NCBI GenBank assembly: GCA_027311065.1
Contig: DAICZP010000117.1
Location: forward strand, 45,923-109,922
From: Thiomonas sp.
Lineage (GTDB): Bacteria > Pseudomonadota > Gammaproteobacteria > Burkholderiales > Burkholderiaceae_C
DNA length: 64,000 nucleotides
Direction: 5' to 3'
This document shows positions 35,203-43,615 of the stretch, in pieces; position 1 is the stretch's first letter, and the number at the start of each line of letters is the position of its first letter. The translations under genes were made by a program, and so were the position numbers. The notes under the pieces are model-generated. The model saw only the letters and a program-made list of their open reading frames with translations, made no database searches and had not been told where the DNA came from.

Positions 35203-38200
35203 TTAATCAGGAGCGCGTGGCGGCTCGCGACGCACCCGCTCCACCAGCCATGTGAGCAACGGCCCGCCCGCCGAGTCGGGCGCTCGCGCACCAGCAGCGG
35301 CGGCCTCATGGACCTGCGCATGCCAGCGCGCGACGTCGCCGTCATGCAGACCCTGCGCCTCGAGGAACAGGGTCAGCGGGCAGGCCTCGATGACGTTGAG
35401 GTCGTGCCCGTCGTCGCGCGCGTGCAGGTATCTCCAGTGAAACGCCAAGGCACCGAGCCAGGTCTTCAATTGCGCAGCCTCGAGGTCGAGCTTGAACCCG
35501 GCATACCACGATGCCACGCTCTCCAGCGGCATCGGCCGCGCCAGCGCGTAGCCCTGGCCGTAGCGCGCGCCCAGTACGGCCGCCGCCTCGATCATTCCGC
35601 CGTCCTCGAGTCCCTCGACGATCACCGCGCGATCGAAGTCGTGACCGATCTGGATCAAGGTGGCGATCAGGCTGAGCGTCTCGACAGGGGTGGAACGGAT
35701 TTGCCGCAGCAGGTCCTGATCGATTTTCACGGTATTGAACGGCAGCGCGGACAACCGGCGCAGACTGCTGTAGCCAGAGCCGAGATCGTCCATTGCCAGC
35801 CGCACGCCCAAACCCATCAACCGGGCGATGGCAGCCTCCTGCGCGGGCGCGTCGACCACCTGCGTCTCCAGCAGTTCCAATGACAGGCGCGACGGTCCGA
35901 CACCATGACGCACCAATGCTTGTTCGACCCAATCCGTGCAGTCAGGGTCAAGAAGCGTGGCCGGTGGCAGGTTGAGCGACACACCGACGCACAGACCCTG
36001 CGAATCCAGGATGACCAGTGCGCGAAGCGCCTGGTCCAGGCCGATGCGAAACACACTGTCCATTTCCTGGTCGCCAAGCAGGGGCAGAAAGGCACCAGGG
36101 CTCACCACCTTGCCATCATCGAGACGCAGGCGCGCCAACGCTTCGAGTTTGTCGAGCCTGCCGGTGCGCAGGTCGACGACTGGCTGCAAATACATGGTCA
36201 ACCCGCCCGAAAACAGCCGCTGGCGGTAGGTCTGCGCCAGTGCATGCGGCAGCACGGTGGCGCTCCGGGGTGTGGTGCATCGCCGCCACAACTCCTCCCA
36301 TCGCCGCCTCACGCCCTGGGCAAACTGCTGGGCCCAGATCGACTCGAACTGATGCGGATACGCGCCATGAAAGGTCAGCACCGCCACCGCGTGCCCTTCC
36401 TGGTTGAGAATCGGCACCGCCAGCGCCGAACGCAGGCCCAGCGGCGCAACCCGCGCATGCCACGATTCGTAACGCTCGTCACTGACGTACGCGGAACTGG
36501 TCTGCGGCTGCAGGGTGCGCCACGCGGACGCGCTCACGGTGTGTCCCCGCGCAGACGCCGGATCGATGAGCGGCTGTGCTCCCGGCTCTTGCAACAGGGC
36601 CATCACCTCCTGGGCGCAAGGTCCCCCACCATGGACGACGACAAGAGCGCCGCCCGGGTCGAGACGCAGGAGCAATGCGGTACGCACCCCGGGAAGCAGC
36701 CCGAGTGCCGCCATCTCGGTCGTCGCCACGTCGGCCCAGAGTGCCCCGTGCGCCGGCATCGGCCGGTTGAGCACGGCGTGATAGGTCCGAAGGGTGGCGT
36801 CACGCGCGAGGAGTTGGGCCTCGATATCGTCCTGCATTCTGCGGTCGGCCTTGACCAGGAGGCGATAGCGGCTGCGCGCGGTCAGTGTTGCGCGGTTGAG
36901 ATGCGCGGTCAGCAACTCGCGAAACATGGCAACCGAGCGCACGAAGTGTGCAGACTCCAGACCCACGAGCGCGTGCACCTCGCCGAGGTGGCGCGCACGC
37001 GCCCTCACCGCCTCGCGCGTGGTGTCAGGTGCAAACAGAAACGCGAACTGGGAGACCTGGCTCGCCAGCAGGGACTTGAACTCGTCGTCACGCAGGCTTG
37101 CAACGATACGGTCGATGCCCGCATCGCGACACAGTGACGCAGCGAACTCGGCAACAAACAGTGCCGCGGCTTCCTGGAACAAGCCCTGCCACTGGGCGAA
37201 CAAGGCGCGCGCCGCGACGCCGTAGGCATCGAAGGCCGACTCGGCCTCCGGAAGCTCGATACCGGATCCCGCCAGCCGCCACCAATAAGAGCGCGTCTGC
37301 TTTTGCGCCTTGGCCTGATACATCGCGGCATCGGCCTGCCGCAGCAACGCGTCGACAGTCTCACCATCAGCCGGGTACAAGGCCAGACCCATGCTCATCC
37401 CGACCTCGACCATATGCCCCGGGCCGACCTCGACGGGCGACTCCACCGCCCCGTGCAGGCGGGCCAGGGCCACGCTCAAATGCTGCATCGCAGTGGACGC
37501 ATCGAGGCCGTCGAACACGACCACGAATTCATCCCCTCCCGAACGCGCCAGAAAATCCGACGCCGACAAACGTGCCAGCAAACGCCGCGACTGCTCCTGC
37601 AGAAGAACATCGCCTGCCTCGTGTCCCCAGACATCATTGACCGGCTTGAAGTCGTCCAGATCCAGCGATCCGATGGCAATGACACCGCCCTCTCGCTGGG
37701 CGCGTGCCAGCGTGCGTCCGAGGTGCTCCTCAAACGCAAAATGATTGGGCAGGCCGGTCAGCGCATCGCGGCGCGCCCGCTGTGCCTCCTCCTGCTGGAG
37801 TTCACGCAAATGCTGGCGCGCATCCAGCAGGTCCAGCCCTCGCGTGAGATCCTGCGCCAGCTCGCCCAGCAAAGCCTGCAATTGCCCATCAAACACGCCC
37901 CCGGCAGCATGCAGGACGATCAACACGGCCCAGATCACACCGCCGCGCTGCACCGGGAGCGCTGCCGAGGATTGCATGCCCCATTGACGCGCGCGCTCCG
38001 CCCAGGGCTCGAGCAACGGTGACCCGGCATAGCACGCATTGAAAATCGGATGCCCATCGCGCCAGACGCACCCGGCCGGACCCTGTCCCTCGGGAACGCC
38101 AGGGTCGGTACGGATATCGATGCCATCGAGATAGCCTGTGACCCCAGCCGCAGCCGGCCAGACAAAACGCCCCGTCGCATCCGGGCGCCCAATGAATGCA

Positions 38201-39210
38201 AGACGCAGCCCTGCGCGCTCCACCAGGATGTCGCACAGCCGCTGCAGCAATTGCGTCTCATCCTGGGCCGATACGCCTTCGTGCCCGAACGCGGCACGGG
38301 CCGCGTTGAAACCGACCAGGCGACGCTGCTGCGCGAGACTTGCGTCGCGCTGTCTGAGAAGACGCGCCATCCCGGCGCCCGCAAGCCCGAGCAGCGCAAG
38401 CATGCCGAATTCCAGCGCCCAGCGCCGAAGCGCCAGGCGCCAGAAATCATTGGGCATGCTCGCCTCCGGCCACGTTGCCGTGATCGCGAGGGGATAACCC
38501 GGCACCGGCACCTCGACGCGCGCCACCGCGACGGTTGACGCGGGCCCACCTGGCACCACCGAGCGCGCCCTCGACGGTACTGGCACGTGGTGCAGGTCGC
38601 GCAGGCTGAGCCTCACCGCCGGCATGGCCGTCCCGGTGCCCCGCATCAGGCGGGCGACGGGCTCGGGCGTGCCGACGAAAAACAGCGTCTTGCCACTCGC
38701 ATCACGCACCCGCAGCCGCAAGGCAATCACCTCGGCCCCGATGCCGGAGGCAAACCACACCGGCCCCAGAAACGCGTCCGGGTTCGAGGGCAAGGATGCA
38801 AAATCCGCAGGCGAGACGATGGTACGGTGAGACTGCGGGTCGGTCGACCACACGACCCGCGTGCCGTCCGCGCTCTGGATGTTGAACGCGAACAGGCCAT
38901 GGCGCCCGGCAACGAAGCCCCGCAACAGTGCTGCGACCCGGGCATCGGGCACGCCCGGGCTGGCGTCCGGTCGGTCGACGGCTGCAGCGGCAAATTCCAG
39001 GGCGCTGAACATGGTGTCCAGGCGTGCTGCCACTTCGTTCGCCTGTCCGGCGGCAGCGCGCTGCACGTCCTCGCGAACGCCGGCGCGCGCCCGACTCCAG
39101 GTCGTGCCTTCAGTCCACGCGACCCATGCCAACGTCAGCACCAAGGGCACCGCAAGAAGAAAGCGCTGCCGCGCGGCGGAACTGGGAGGGACGGGAGGTG
39201 AGTTGCGCAT
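35203..39210 (-). CDS. globin-coupled GGDEF-EAL protein with periplasmic sensor (1335 residues)
   Basis: Very large cyclic-di-GMP enzyme. Order: membrane helix (16-32), periplasmic Cache-like region (about 40-250), second helix (about 265-285), GAF (about 315-460), GGDEF domain with intact SGGDEF (557-562) but no RxxD inhibition site, a globin-sensor region (about 660-800) with proximal heme histidine H746 in LGEVHALVGL, a second GAF-like region (about 820-970) and EAL (about 990-1240; EAL 1023-1025, LELLETQ, DDLGSGYSS, VEGLED), then a 90-residue tail. Both catalytic domains look active. The globin between them suggests that oxygen or NO shifts the balance. First gene of an operon with ycgR and a glycosyltransferase. 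Confidence 0.9.
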   Translation of the reverse strand: MRNSPPVPPSSAARQRFLLAVPLVLTLAWVAWTEGTTWSRARAGVREDVQRAAAGQANEVAARLDTMFSALEFAAAAVDRPDASPGVPDARVAALLRGFVAGRHGLFAFNIQSADGTRVVWSTDPQSHRTIVSPADFASLPSNPDAFLGPVWFASGIGAEVIALRLRVRDASGKTLFFVGTPEPVARLMRGTGTAMPAVRLSLRDLHHVPVPSRARSVVPGGPASTVAVARVEVPVPGYPLAITATWPEASMPNDFWRLALRRWALEFGMLALLGLAGAGMARLLRQRDASLAQQRRLVGFNAARAAFGHEGVSAQDETQLLQRLCDILVERAGLRLAFIGRPDATGRFVWPAAAGVTGYLDGIDIRTDPGVPEGQGPAGCVWRDGHPIFNACYAGSPLLEPWAERARQWGMQSSAALPVQRGGVIWAVLIVLHAAGGVFDGQLQALLGELAQDLTRGLDLLDARQHLRELQQEEAQRARRDALTGLPNHFAFEEHLGRTLARAQREGGVIAIGSLDLDDFKPVNDVWGHEAGDVLLQEQSRRLLARLSASDFLARSGGDEFVVVFDGLDASTAMQHLSVALARLHGAVESPVEVGPGHMVEVGMSMGLALYPADGETVDALLRQADAAMYQAKAQKQTRSYWWRLAGSGIELPEAESAFDAYGVAARALFAQWQGLFQEAAALFVAEFAASLCRDAGIDRIVASLRDDEFKSLLASQVSQFAFLFAPDTTREAVRARARHLGEVHALVGLESAHFVRSVAMFRELLTAHLNRATLTARSRYRLLVKADRRMQDDIEAQLLARDATLRTYHAVLNRPMPAHGALWADVATTEMAALGLLPGVRTALLLRLDPGGALVVVHGGGPCAQEVMALLQEPGAQPLIDPASARGHTVSASAWRTLQPQTSSAYVSDERYESWHARVAPLGLRSALAVPILNQEGHAVAVLTFHGAYPHQFESIWAQQFAQGVRRRWEELWRRCTTPRSATVLPHALAQTYRQRLFSGGLTMYLQPVVDLRTGRLDKLEALARLRLDDGKVVSPGAFLPLLGDQEMDSVFRIGLDQALRALVILDSQGLCVGVSLNLPPATLLDPDCTDWVEQALVRHGVGPSRLSLELLETQVVDAPAQEAAIARLMGLGVRLAMDDLGSGYSSLRRLSALPFNTVKIDQDLLRQIRSTPVETLSLIATLIQIGHDFDRAVIVEGLEDGGMIEAAAVLGARYGQGYALARPMPLESVASWYAGFKLDLEAAQLKTWLGALAFHWRYLHARDDGHDLNVIEACPLTLFLEAQGLHDGDVARWHAQVHEAAAAGARAPDSAGGPLLTWLVERVRREPPRAPD

Positions 39211-39345
39211 CTAACCGGTATTGCACCCTTCGAAGGGCGCCGGGTCAAGCGCGTTTTGTGATCTTTTCGCCGCACCGGCGCGGGGATCGCGTCAGGGTGG
39301 GGGAACCCTGTTCACATGGGCGACTTCGTTCCCCCGGGCACCTTC

Positions 39346-39729
39346 TCAGACACGCCCCGCCTGCGCGAGGAGCTGCCATTCGGCATCGTCGTAGAGCCGG
39401 GATCGCGTCAGGAAACGAAGGCCCATGGGGCCTTCGATCGAGAACATGCCACCCCGCCCCGGGACGACATCGATGATCAGCTGTGTGTGCTTCCAGTACT
39501 CGAACTGCGATTCGCTGATGTAGAACGGCATGCCTCCGATGTGCCCGAGCAGGTGGTCGGCGTCGCCGAGCATGAATTCACCAGCCTCGTAGCACATCGG
39601 GGCGCTGCCGTCGCAGCAGCCGCCCGACTGATAGAACATCAACGCGCCATAGGCCCCTTTGAGGCGCTCGATCAGATCGAGCGCCGCCGGGGTGGCGACG
39701 ACTTGCTCCACGGGAACGGGCGTCGTCAT
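39346..39729 (-). CDS. DUF779 family protein, aldehyde-dehydrogenase partner
   Basis: A 127-residue protein of the DUF779 family with a metal-site-like cluster FYQSGGCCDGSAPMCY and a conserved core HIGGMPFYISESQFEYWKHTQLIIDV. It lies 6 bases after the aldehyde dehydrogenase, an arrangement common for AldB/ExaC-type enzymes. No activity has been firmly assigned that I can state. Confidence 0.85.
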   Translation of the reverse strand: MTTPVPVEQVVATPAALDLIERLKGAYGALMFYQSGGCCDGSAPMCYEAGEFMLGDADHLLGHIGGMPFYISESQFEYWKHTQLIIDVVPGRGGMFSIEGPMGLRFLTRSRLYDDAEWQLLAQAGRV

Positions 39730-39735
39730 GGCAGG

Positions 39736-41256
39736 TCAGAAGAAACCAAGCTTGTTTTCGCTATAGCTGACCAACAGGTTCTTCGTCTGCTGGTAGTGGT
39801 CAAGCATCATCTTGTGGGTTTCGCGACCGATGCCGGACTGTTTGTAGCCACCAAACGCCGCATGCGCCGGATAGGCGTGGTAGCAATTGGTCCAGACGCG
39901 ACCGGCCTGAATGCCACGACCCATGCGGAACGCCGTGTTCATGTCGCGGGTCCACACCCCTGAGCCGAGGCCGTACAGGGTGTCATTGGCGATATCCAGC
40001 GCTTCTGCCTCGTCCTTGAAGGTCGTGACCGAGACCACCGGTCCAAAGATTTCCTCCTGGAAAATACGCATCTTGTTGTGACCCAGGAACACCGTCGGCT
40101 GGACGTAGTACCCGCCCTTGAGGTCGCCATCGAACTCGGCCCGGGCGCCACCAGCGAGGACTTTCGCGCCTTCCTGGCGACCGATATCCATATAGGACAT
40201 GATCTTCTCGAGCTGCTCATTGCTGGCCTGGGCGCCGAGCATGGTCTGCGGATCGAGTGGGTTGCCCTGCTTGATCGCAGCCACGCGCTTGAGCACGCGC
40301 TCCATGAACTTGTCGTAGATCGATTCCTGGATCAGCGCGCGCGACGGGCAGGTACAGACTTCGCCCTGGTTCAGCGCGAACATGACGAAACCTTCGACCG
40401 CCTTGTCGAGGAAGCCATCGTCGCGTGCCATGACGTCTTCGAAGAAGACGTTCGGGGATTTGCCGCCAAGTTCCAGAGTCACGGGAATGATGTTCTGGCT
40501 GGCGTATTGCATGATCAGGCGCCCGGTCGTCGTTTCCCCCGTGAAGGCGATCTTCGCGATGCGCTTGCTGGTGGCGAGGGGCTTGCCGGCTTCGAGGCCG
40601 AAACCGTTGACCACGTTGAGTACGCCGGGGGGCAGCAGGTCCTGGATGAGTTCCATCAGCACCAGGATGCTCACCGGGGTCTGCTCGGCCGGCTTCAGCA
40701 CGATGCAGTTGCCAGCGGCCAGGGCCGGCGCAACCTTCCACGTCGCCATCAGGATCGGGAAGTTCCAGGGAATGATCTGACCGACGACGCCCAGGGGTTC
40801 GTGGAAGTGATATGCGTAGGTCTCGTGATCAATCTCGGCAACCGTGCCTTCCTGGGCGCGGATGCAGCCCGCGAAGTAGCGGAAGTGATCGATGGCGAGC
40901 GGAATGTCGGCGGCCATCGTCTCGCGGATCGGCTTGCCGTTGTCCCAGGTCTCGGCCGCGGCGATCATGGCGAGATTTGCTTCCATGCGGTCCGCGATGC
41001 GATTGAGAATCCCTGCGCGCTCCGCCGGCGACGTACGGCCCCATGCCCCCTTGGCGGCGTGCGCGGCGTCCAGCGCGAGTTCAATATCGTCGGCGTTGGA
41101 GCGCGGAACCTCGCAGAAGACCTGCCCGGTGACGGGGGTCACGTTCTCGAAATACTGCCCACTCGCCGGCTCCACCCACTTGCCGCCAATGAAATTTGCA
41201 TAACGCTTTTTAAAAGCCACAGGGGTGCCAAATTTTCCCGGTTCAAGCATGTCCAC
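39736..41256 (-). CDS. NAD-dependent acetaldehyde-type dehydrogenase (AldB/ExaC/AcoD family)
   Basis: Aldehyde dehydrogenase of about 506 residues. The nucleotide-binding region contains [14 protein letters not shown] and [12 protein letters not shown], the general-base glutamate lies in [13 protein letters not shown], and the catalytic cysteine in [13 protein letters not shown], the last typical of acetaldehyde dehydrogenases of ethanol or acetoin use. A GTG at 41256 has AGGAGA at ideal distance; the ATG at 41250 is the alternative. It is co-transcribed with DUF779 and divergent from an AcoR-like activator, and is probably sigma-54 dependent. Confidence 0.93.
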   Translation of the reverse strand: MDMLEPGKFGTPVAFKKRYANFIGGKWVEPASGQYFENVTPVTGQVFCEVPRSNADDIELALDAAHAAKGAWGRTSPAERAGILNRIADRMEANLAMIAAAETWDNGKPIRETMAADIPLAIDHFRYFAGCIRAQEGTVAEIDHETYAYHFHEPLGVVGQIIPWNFPILMATWKVAPALAAGNCIVLKPAEQTPVSILVLMELIQDLLPPGVLNVVNGFGLEAGKPLATSKRIAKIAFTGETTTGRLIMQYASQNIIPVTLELGGKSPNVFFEDVMARDDGFLDKAVEGFVMFALNQGEVCTCPSRALIQESIYDKFMERVLKRVAAIKQGNPLDPQTMLGAQASNEQLEKIMSYMDIGRQEGAKVLAGGARAEFDGDLKGGYYVQPTVFLGHNKMRIFQEEIFGPVVSVTTFKDEAEALDIANDTLYGLGSGVWTRDMNTAFRMGRGIQAGRVWTNCYHAYPAHAAFGGYKQSGIGRETHKMMLDHYQQTKNLLVSYSENKLGFF

Positions 41257-41328
41257 TTGCGTCTCCTGTTTTCGAGGTATGAGATTGCACAATCAAGATT
41301 GAGCTGCCTGGGCAGTCCCCAACCATGT

Positions 41329-41344
41329 ATCAGGAACCGTGCCA
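41329..41344 (-). promoter_or_regulatory. candidate sigma-54 promoter of the aldehyde dehydrogenase operon
   Basis: On the minus strand TGGCACG gives a perfect -24 box, followed after the proper spacing by CTGAT in place of TTGCW, so the -12 box is poor. It is supported by the divergent AcoR-like activator and the upstream palindromes. Confidence 0.45.
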
Positions 41345-41346
41345 GC

Positions 41347-41368
41347 CAATGCATGGGTTGATGCATTG
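41347..41368. promoter_or_regulatory. perfect palindrome next to the aldehyde dehydrogenase promoter
   Basis: CAATGCAT and ATGCATTG are perfect arms separated by GGGTTG. It abuts the -24 box on its upstream side and is followed by an AT-rich run (41368-41390) that could bend DNA toward the enhancer sites. Confidence 0.4.
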
Positions 41369-41450
41369 ATTTTTTATGTTATTTTTCAACGCCCTGAAGC
41401 GACACTAGGGGTTTCACCCGAGACCCTGCACCCCACTGGGCGAGGCCGGG

Positions 41451-41471
41451 TGCGACAAAAAAATTGTCGCA
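41451..41471. promoter_or_regulatory. perfect palindrome, candidate AcoR enhancer site 1
   Basis: TGCGACAA and TTGTCGCA are perfect arms around a five-base A tract. It lies about 110 bases upstream of the aldehyde dehydrogenase -24 box and shares the TGCGACA core with the site at 41503-41522. Confidence 0.6.
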
Positions 41472-41502
41472 TTGCGCGACAGTCGACATCTGCCGCGCAT
41501 GG

Positions 41503-41522
41503 TGCGACACTGCGCTGTCTCG
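41503..41522. promoter_or_regulatory. imperfect palindrome, candidate AcoR enhancer site 2
   Basis: TGCGACA, six bases, then TGTCTCG (one mismatch from perfect). Its centre is about 52 bases, close to five helical turns, from the centre of the perfect site at 41451-41471, as expected for cooperating activator dimers. Confidence 0.5.
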
Positions 41523-41578
41523 ATCCGAGACCATCGATTGGCTGCAGGATTTCCACCGCGAAGCCAACGGGAGACATC

Positions 41579-43591
41579 ATGGCTTCTTTGAAACAACCGG
41601 AACTCGGCAGCTCCCCGGAGCAGCTCCAGCGTGCGCGCGCGCTTTTCTTCGATCAGGGGGCCGATCCGAGCACGCTCGTACCCGAGCCGATTGCGCGCAG
41701 CTGGCGCCGGTGCCTTTCGGTACCGATGCGCAGTACGGTGTCGGCGGAGCCATTGGAGCATCACGCCTTGTTTTCGCGCCGCGATGCCCAGGGCCGTCTG
41801 CGCCACCACGCATTGCCCGAACTGGAGGCATTGGCGGAGGCCCTGGTGCCATCCAAGGTCATTGTCCTGCTCGCCGACCCCGAAGGCATGATTCTCGATG
41901 CTGCCGGATCGGATGCCTTCATGACCAAAGCGCAGCGCGTTGCGCTGATGCCCGGTGTCGACTGGTCGGAAGGACAACGCGGAACCAACGCCATCGGCAC
42001 CGCACTGACGGACGGCGTGCCGGTCAGCGTCGTCGGGCCGCAGCATTACATGGAACAAAACGCCGCCTTGGGGTGCACCGCAACACCCCTGCTGGCACCG
42101 GACGGCACGGTGATGGGGGTGCTCGACGTGTCGGGCGATCCGCGCTGCATCCAGGCACAGACCGTCGGGCTGGTGCGCATGGCCGGCCAGATGATTGAAC
42201 ATCGTCTCGCGCTCGACTTGCACATTGCCGGGACCGAAGTGCTGCGCTTCGCGAACGACCCTGCGTTGATCGGCTCCCATCGCGAAGCCCTGCTCTGGAT
42301 CCGCAACGGCATTCTGGTGGGGGCCAACCGCGCGGCGATGCGCATTCTCGGCATGAATCTCGAGCAGCTGCGCGACCGCTACGTCGACGATCTGTTCTGC
42401 GCACTCCCGGCACGACAGCTTGAACACGCGTCACTCGCGTTGCAGCCACACCTGATCCAGCCCGGCCGATTCGCGACATGGACCGCGACCTGGGTTGAGA
42501 CGCCTACGCACGTCAAACATCGGATCGCGTCAGTCGCGCCCGTGGACGACGTCCCGGCCAAGCACACCGAAGCTGCGACAACAGCAGACGTCGTCGGGCC
42601 TGACGCGCCCCGCGTACGGCGCGGACCAGACGGCATCGCCATCGTCGGCGACGCCGAGCGCGAGCGCCAGCTTACGCGCGCGGTGCGGATCATCGATGCG
42701 AATATCCCCGTGCTCATTACCGGTGAATCGGGCGTGGGCAAGGAAGTCTTTGCACGTCAACTCCATCGCGCCAGCACGCGGCGCGATGGTCCGTTCGTCG
42801 CCATCAATTGCGCGGCCGTACCCGAGGGGCTGATCGAGACCGAGCTGTTCGGCTACGAGGAAGGCGCCTTCACCGGCGCCAGGCGTCGCGGCCAGGCTGG
42901 ACTGGTCCGTGAAGCGCAAGGCGGCATTCTTTTCCTCGACGAAATCGGTGACATGCCGCTGATGCTGCAGGCGCGCCTGCTGCGTGTGCTGCAGGACCAC
43001 GAAGTCAAGCCGCTAGGGGGCGGCCGAGCCCAGTCGGTGGACTTTGCGCTGGTATGTGCCACACATCGGTGCCTCCCGGACATGGCCGCCAGCGGCGCCT
43101 TCCGCGCCGATCTCTACTACCGGCTTCAGCATTTCACCGTCAAGCTTCCCGCGCTTCGCGAGCTGGATGACCGGCGTGCACGCATCGATGAGCTCCTGCG
43201 TGCCATGCTGCTGCAGCAGGGTCTGGGGCTGAGTCCGTCCGCGCGTCAGGTCATGCTTTCCTACCCCTGGCCTGGAAACTGGCGTCAGCTTGCGGCGGTC
43301 TGCCAGACGCTTGTCGCCCTCGTCGAACCGCAGGGTTGCATCGAGCTCAGCGACCTTCCCGAGGACATTCGCCGTAGCTGGCGTCCACAAGATGCAGCGC
43401 CGCGGCCCCAGCACGCCCGTGACACCGCACCCGATCTGCGCAGCATGACCGACGCCGCGATTGAAGCAGCGCTGCGCGCGTGCGACGGGAATGTCAGCCA
43501 TGCGGCGCGGCTGCTGGGCGTGCACCGGAGCACCCTTTATCGCCACCAAATCCCGCTGGACAAACGCCGCGACGACGCCAGCCGCGGTTGA
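41579..43591 (+). CDS. acoR: AcoR-like sigma-54-dependent activator
   Basis: Activator of 670 residues without a receiver domain: an N-terminal GAF-type sensor region (about 60-220; VDWSEGQRGTNAIGTAL is typical of AcoR), a linker, an AAA+ domain (Walker A GESGVGKEVFARQLH, GAFTGA loop, Walker B LFLDEIGDMP) and a FIS-type helix-turn-helix (GNVSHAARLLGVHRSTLYR). Start at 41579 after GGGAGACATC. It is divergent from the aldehyde dehydrogenase operon and probably its activator, with acetoin, ethanol or a related aldehyde as the signal. It ends 24 bases from the convergent ovoA stop. Confidence 0.9.
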   Translation: MASLKQPELGSSPEQLQRARALFFDQGADPSTLVPEPIARSWRRCLSVPMRSTVSAEPLEHHALFSRRDAQGRLRHHALPELEALAEALVPSKVIVLLADPEGMILDAAGSDAFMTKAQRVALMPGVDWSEGQRGTNAIGTALTDGVPVSVVGPQHYMEQNAALGCTATPLLAPDGTVMGVLDVSGDPRCIQAQTVGLVRMAGQMIEHRLALDLHIAGTEVLRFANDPALIGSHREALLWIRNGILVGANRAAMRILGMNLEQLRDRYVDDLFCALPARQLEHASLALQPHLIQPGRFATWTATWVETPTHVKHRIASVAPVDDVPAKHTEAATTADVVGPDAPRVRRGPDGIAIVGDAERERQLTRAVRIIDANIPVLITGESGVGKEVFARQLHRASTRRDGPFVAINCAAVPEGLIETELFGYEEGAFTGARRRGQAGLVREAQGGILFLDEIGDMPLMLQARLLRVLQDHEVKPLGGGRAQSVDFALVCATHRCLPDMAASGAFRADLYYRLQHFTVKLPALRELDDRRARIDELLRAMLLQQGLGLSPSARQVMLSYPWPGNWRQLAAVCQTLVALVEPQGCIELSDLPEDIRRSWRPQDAAPRPQHARDTAPDLRSMTDAAIEAALRACDGNVSHAARLLGVHRSTLYRHQIPLDKRRDDASRG

Positions 43592-43615
43592 TGGCGGCCG
43601 GCTTTGACATCGCTG

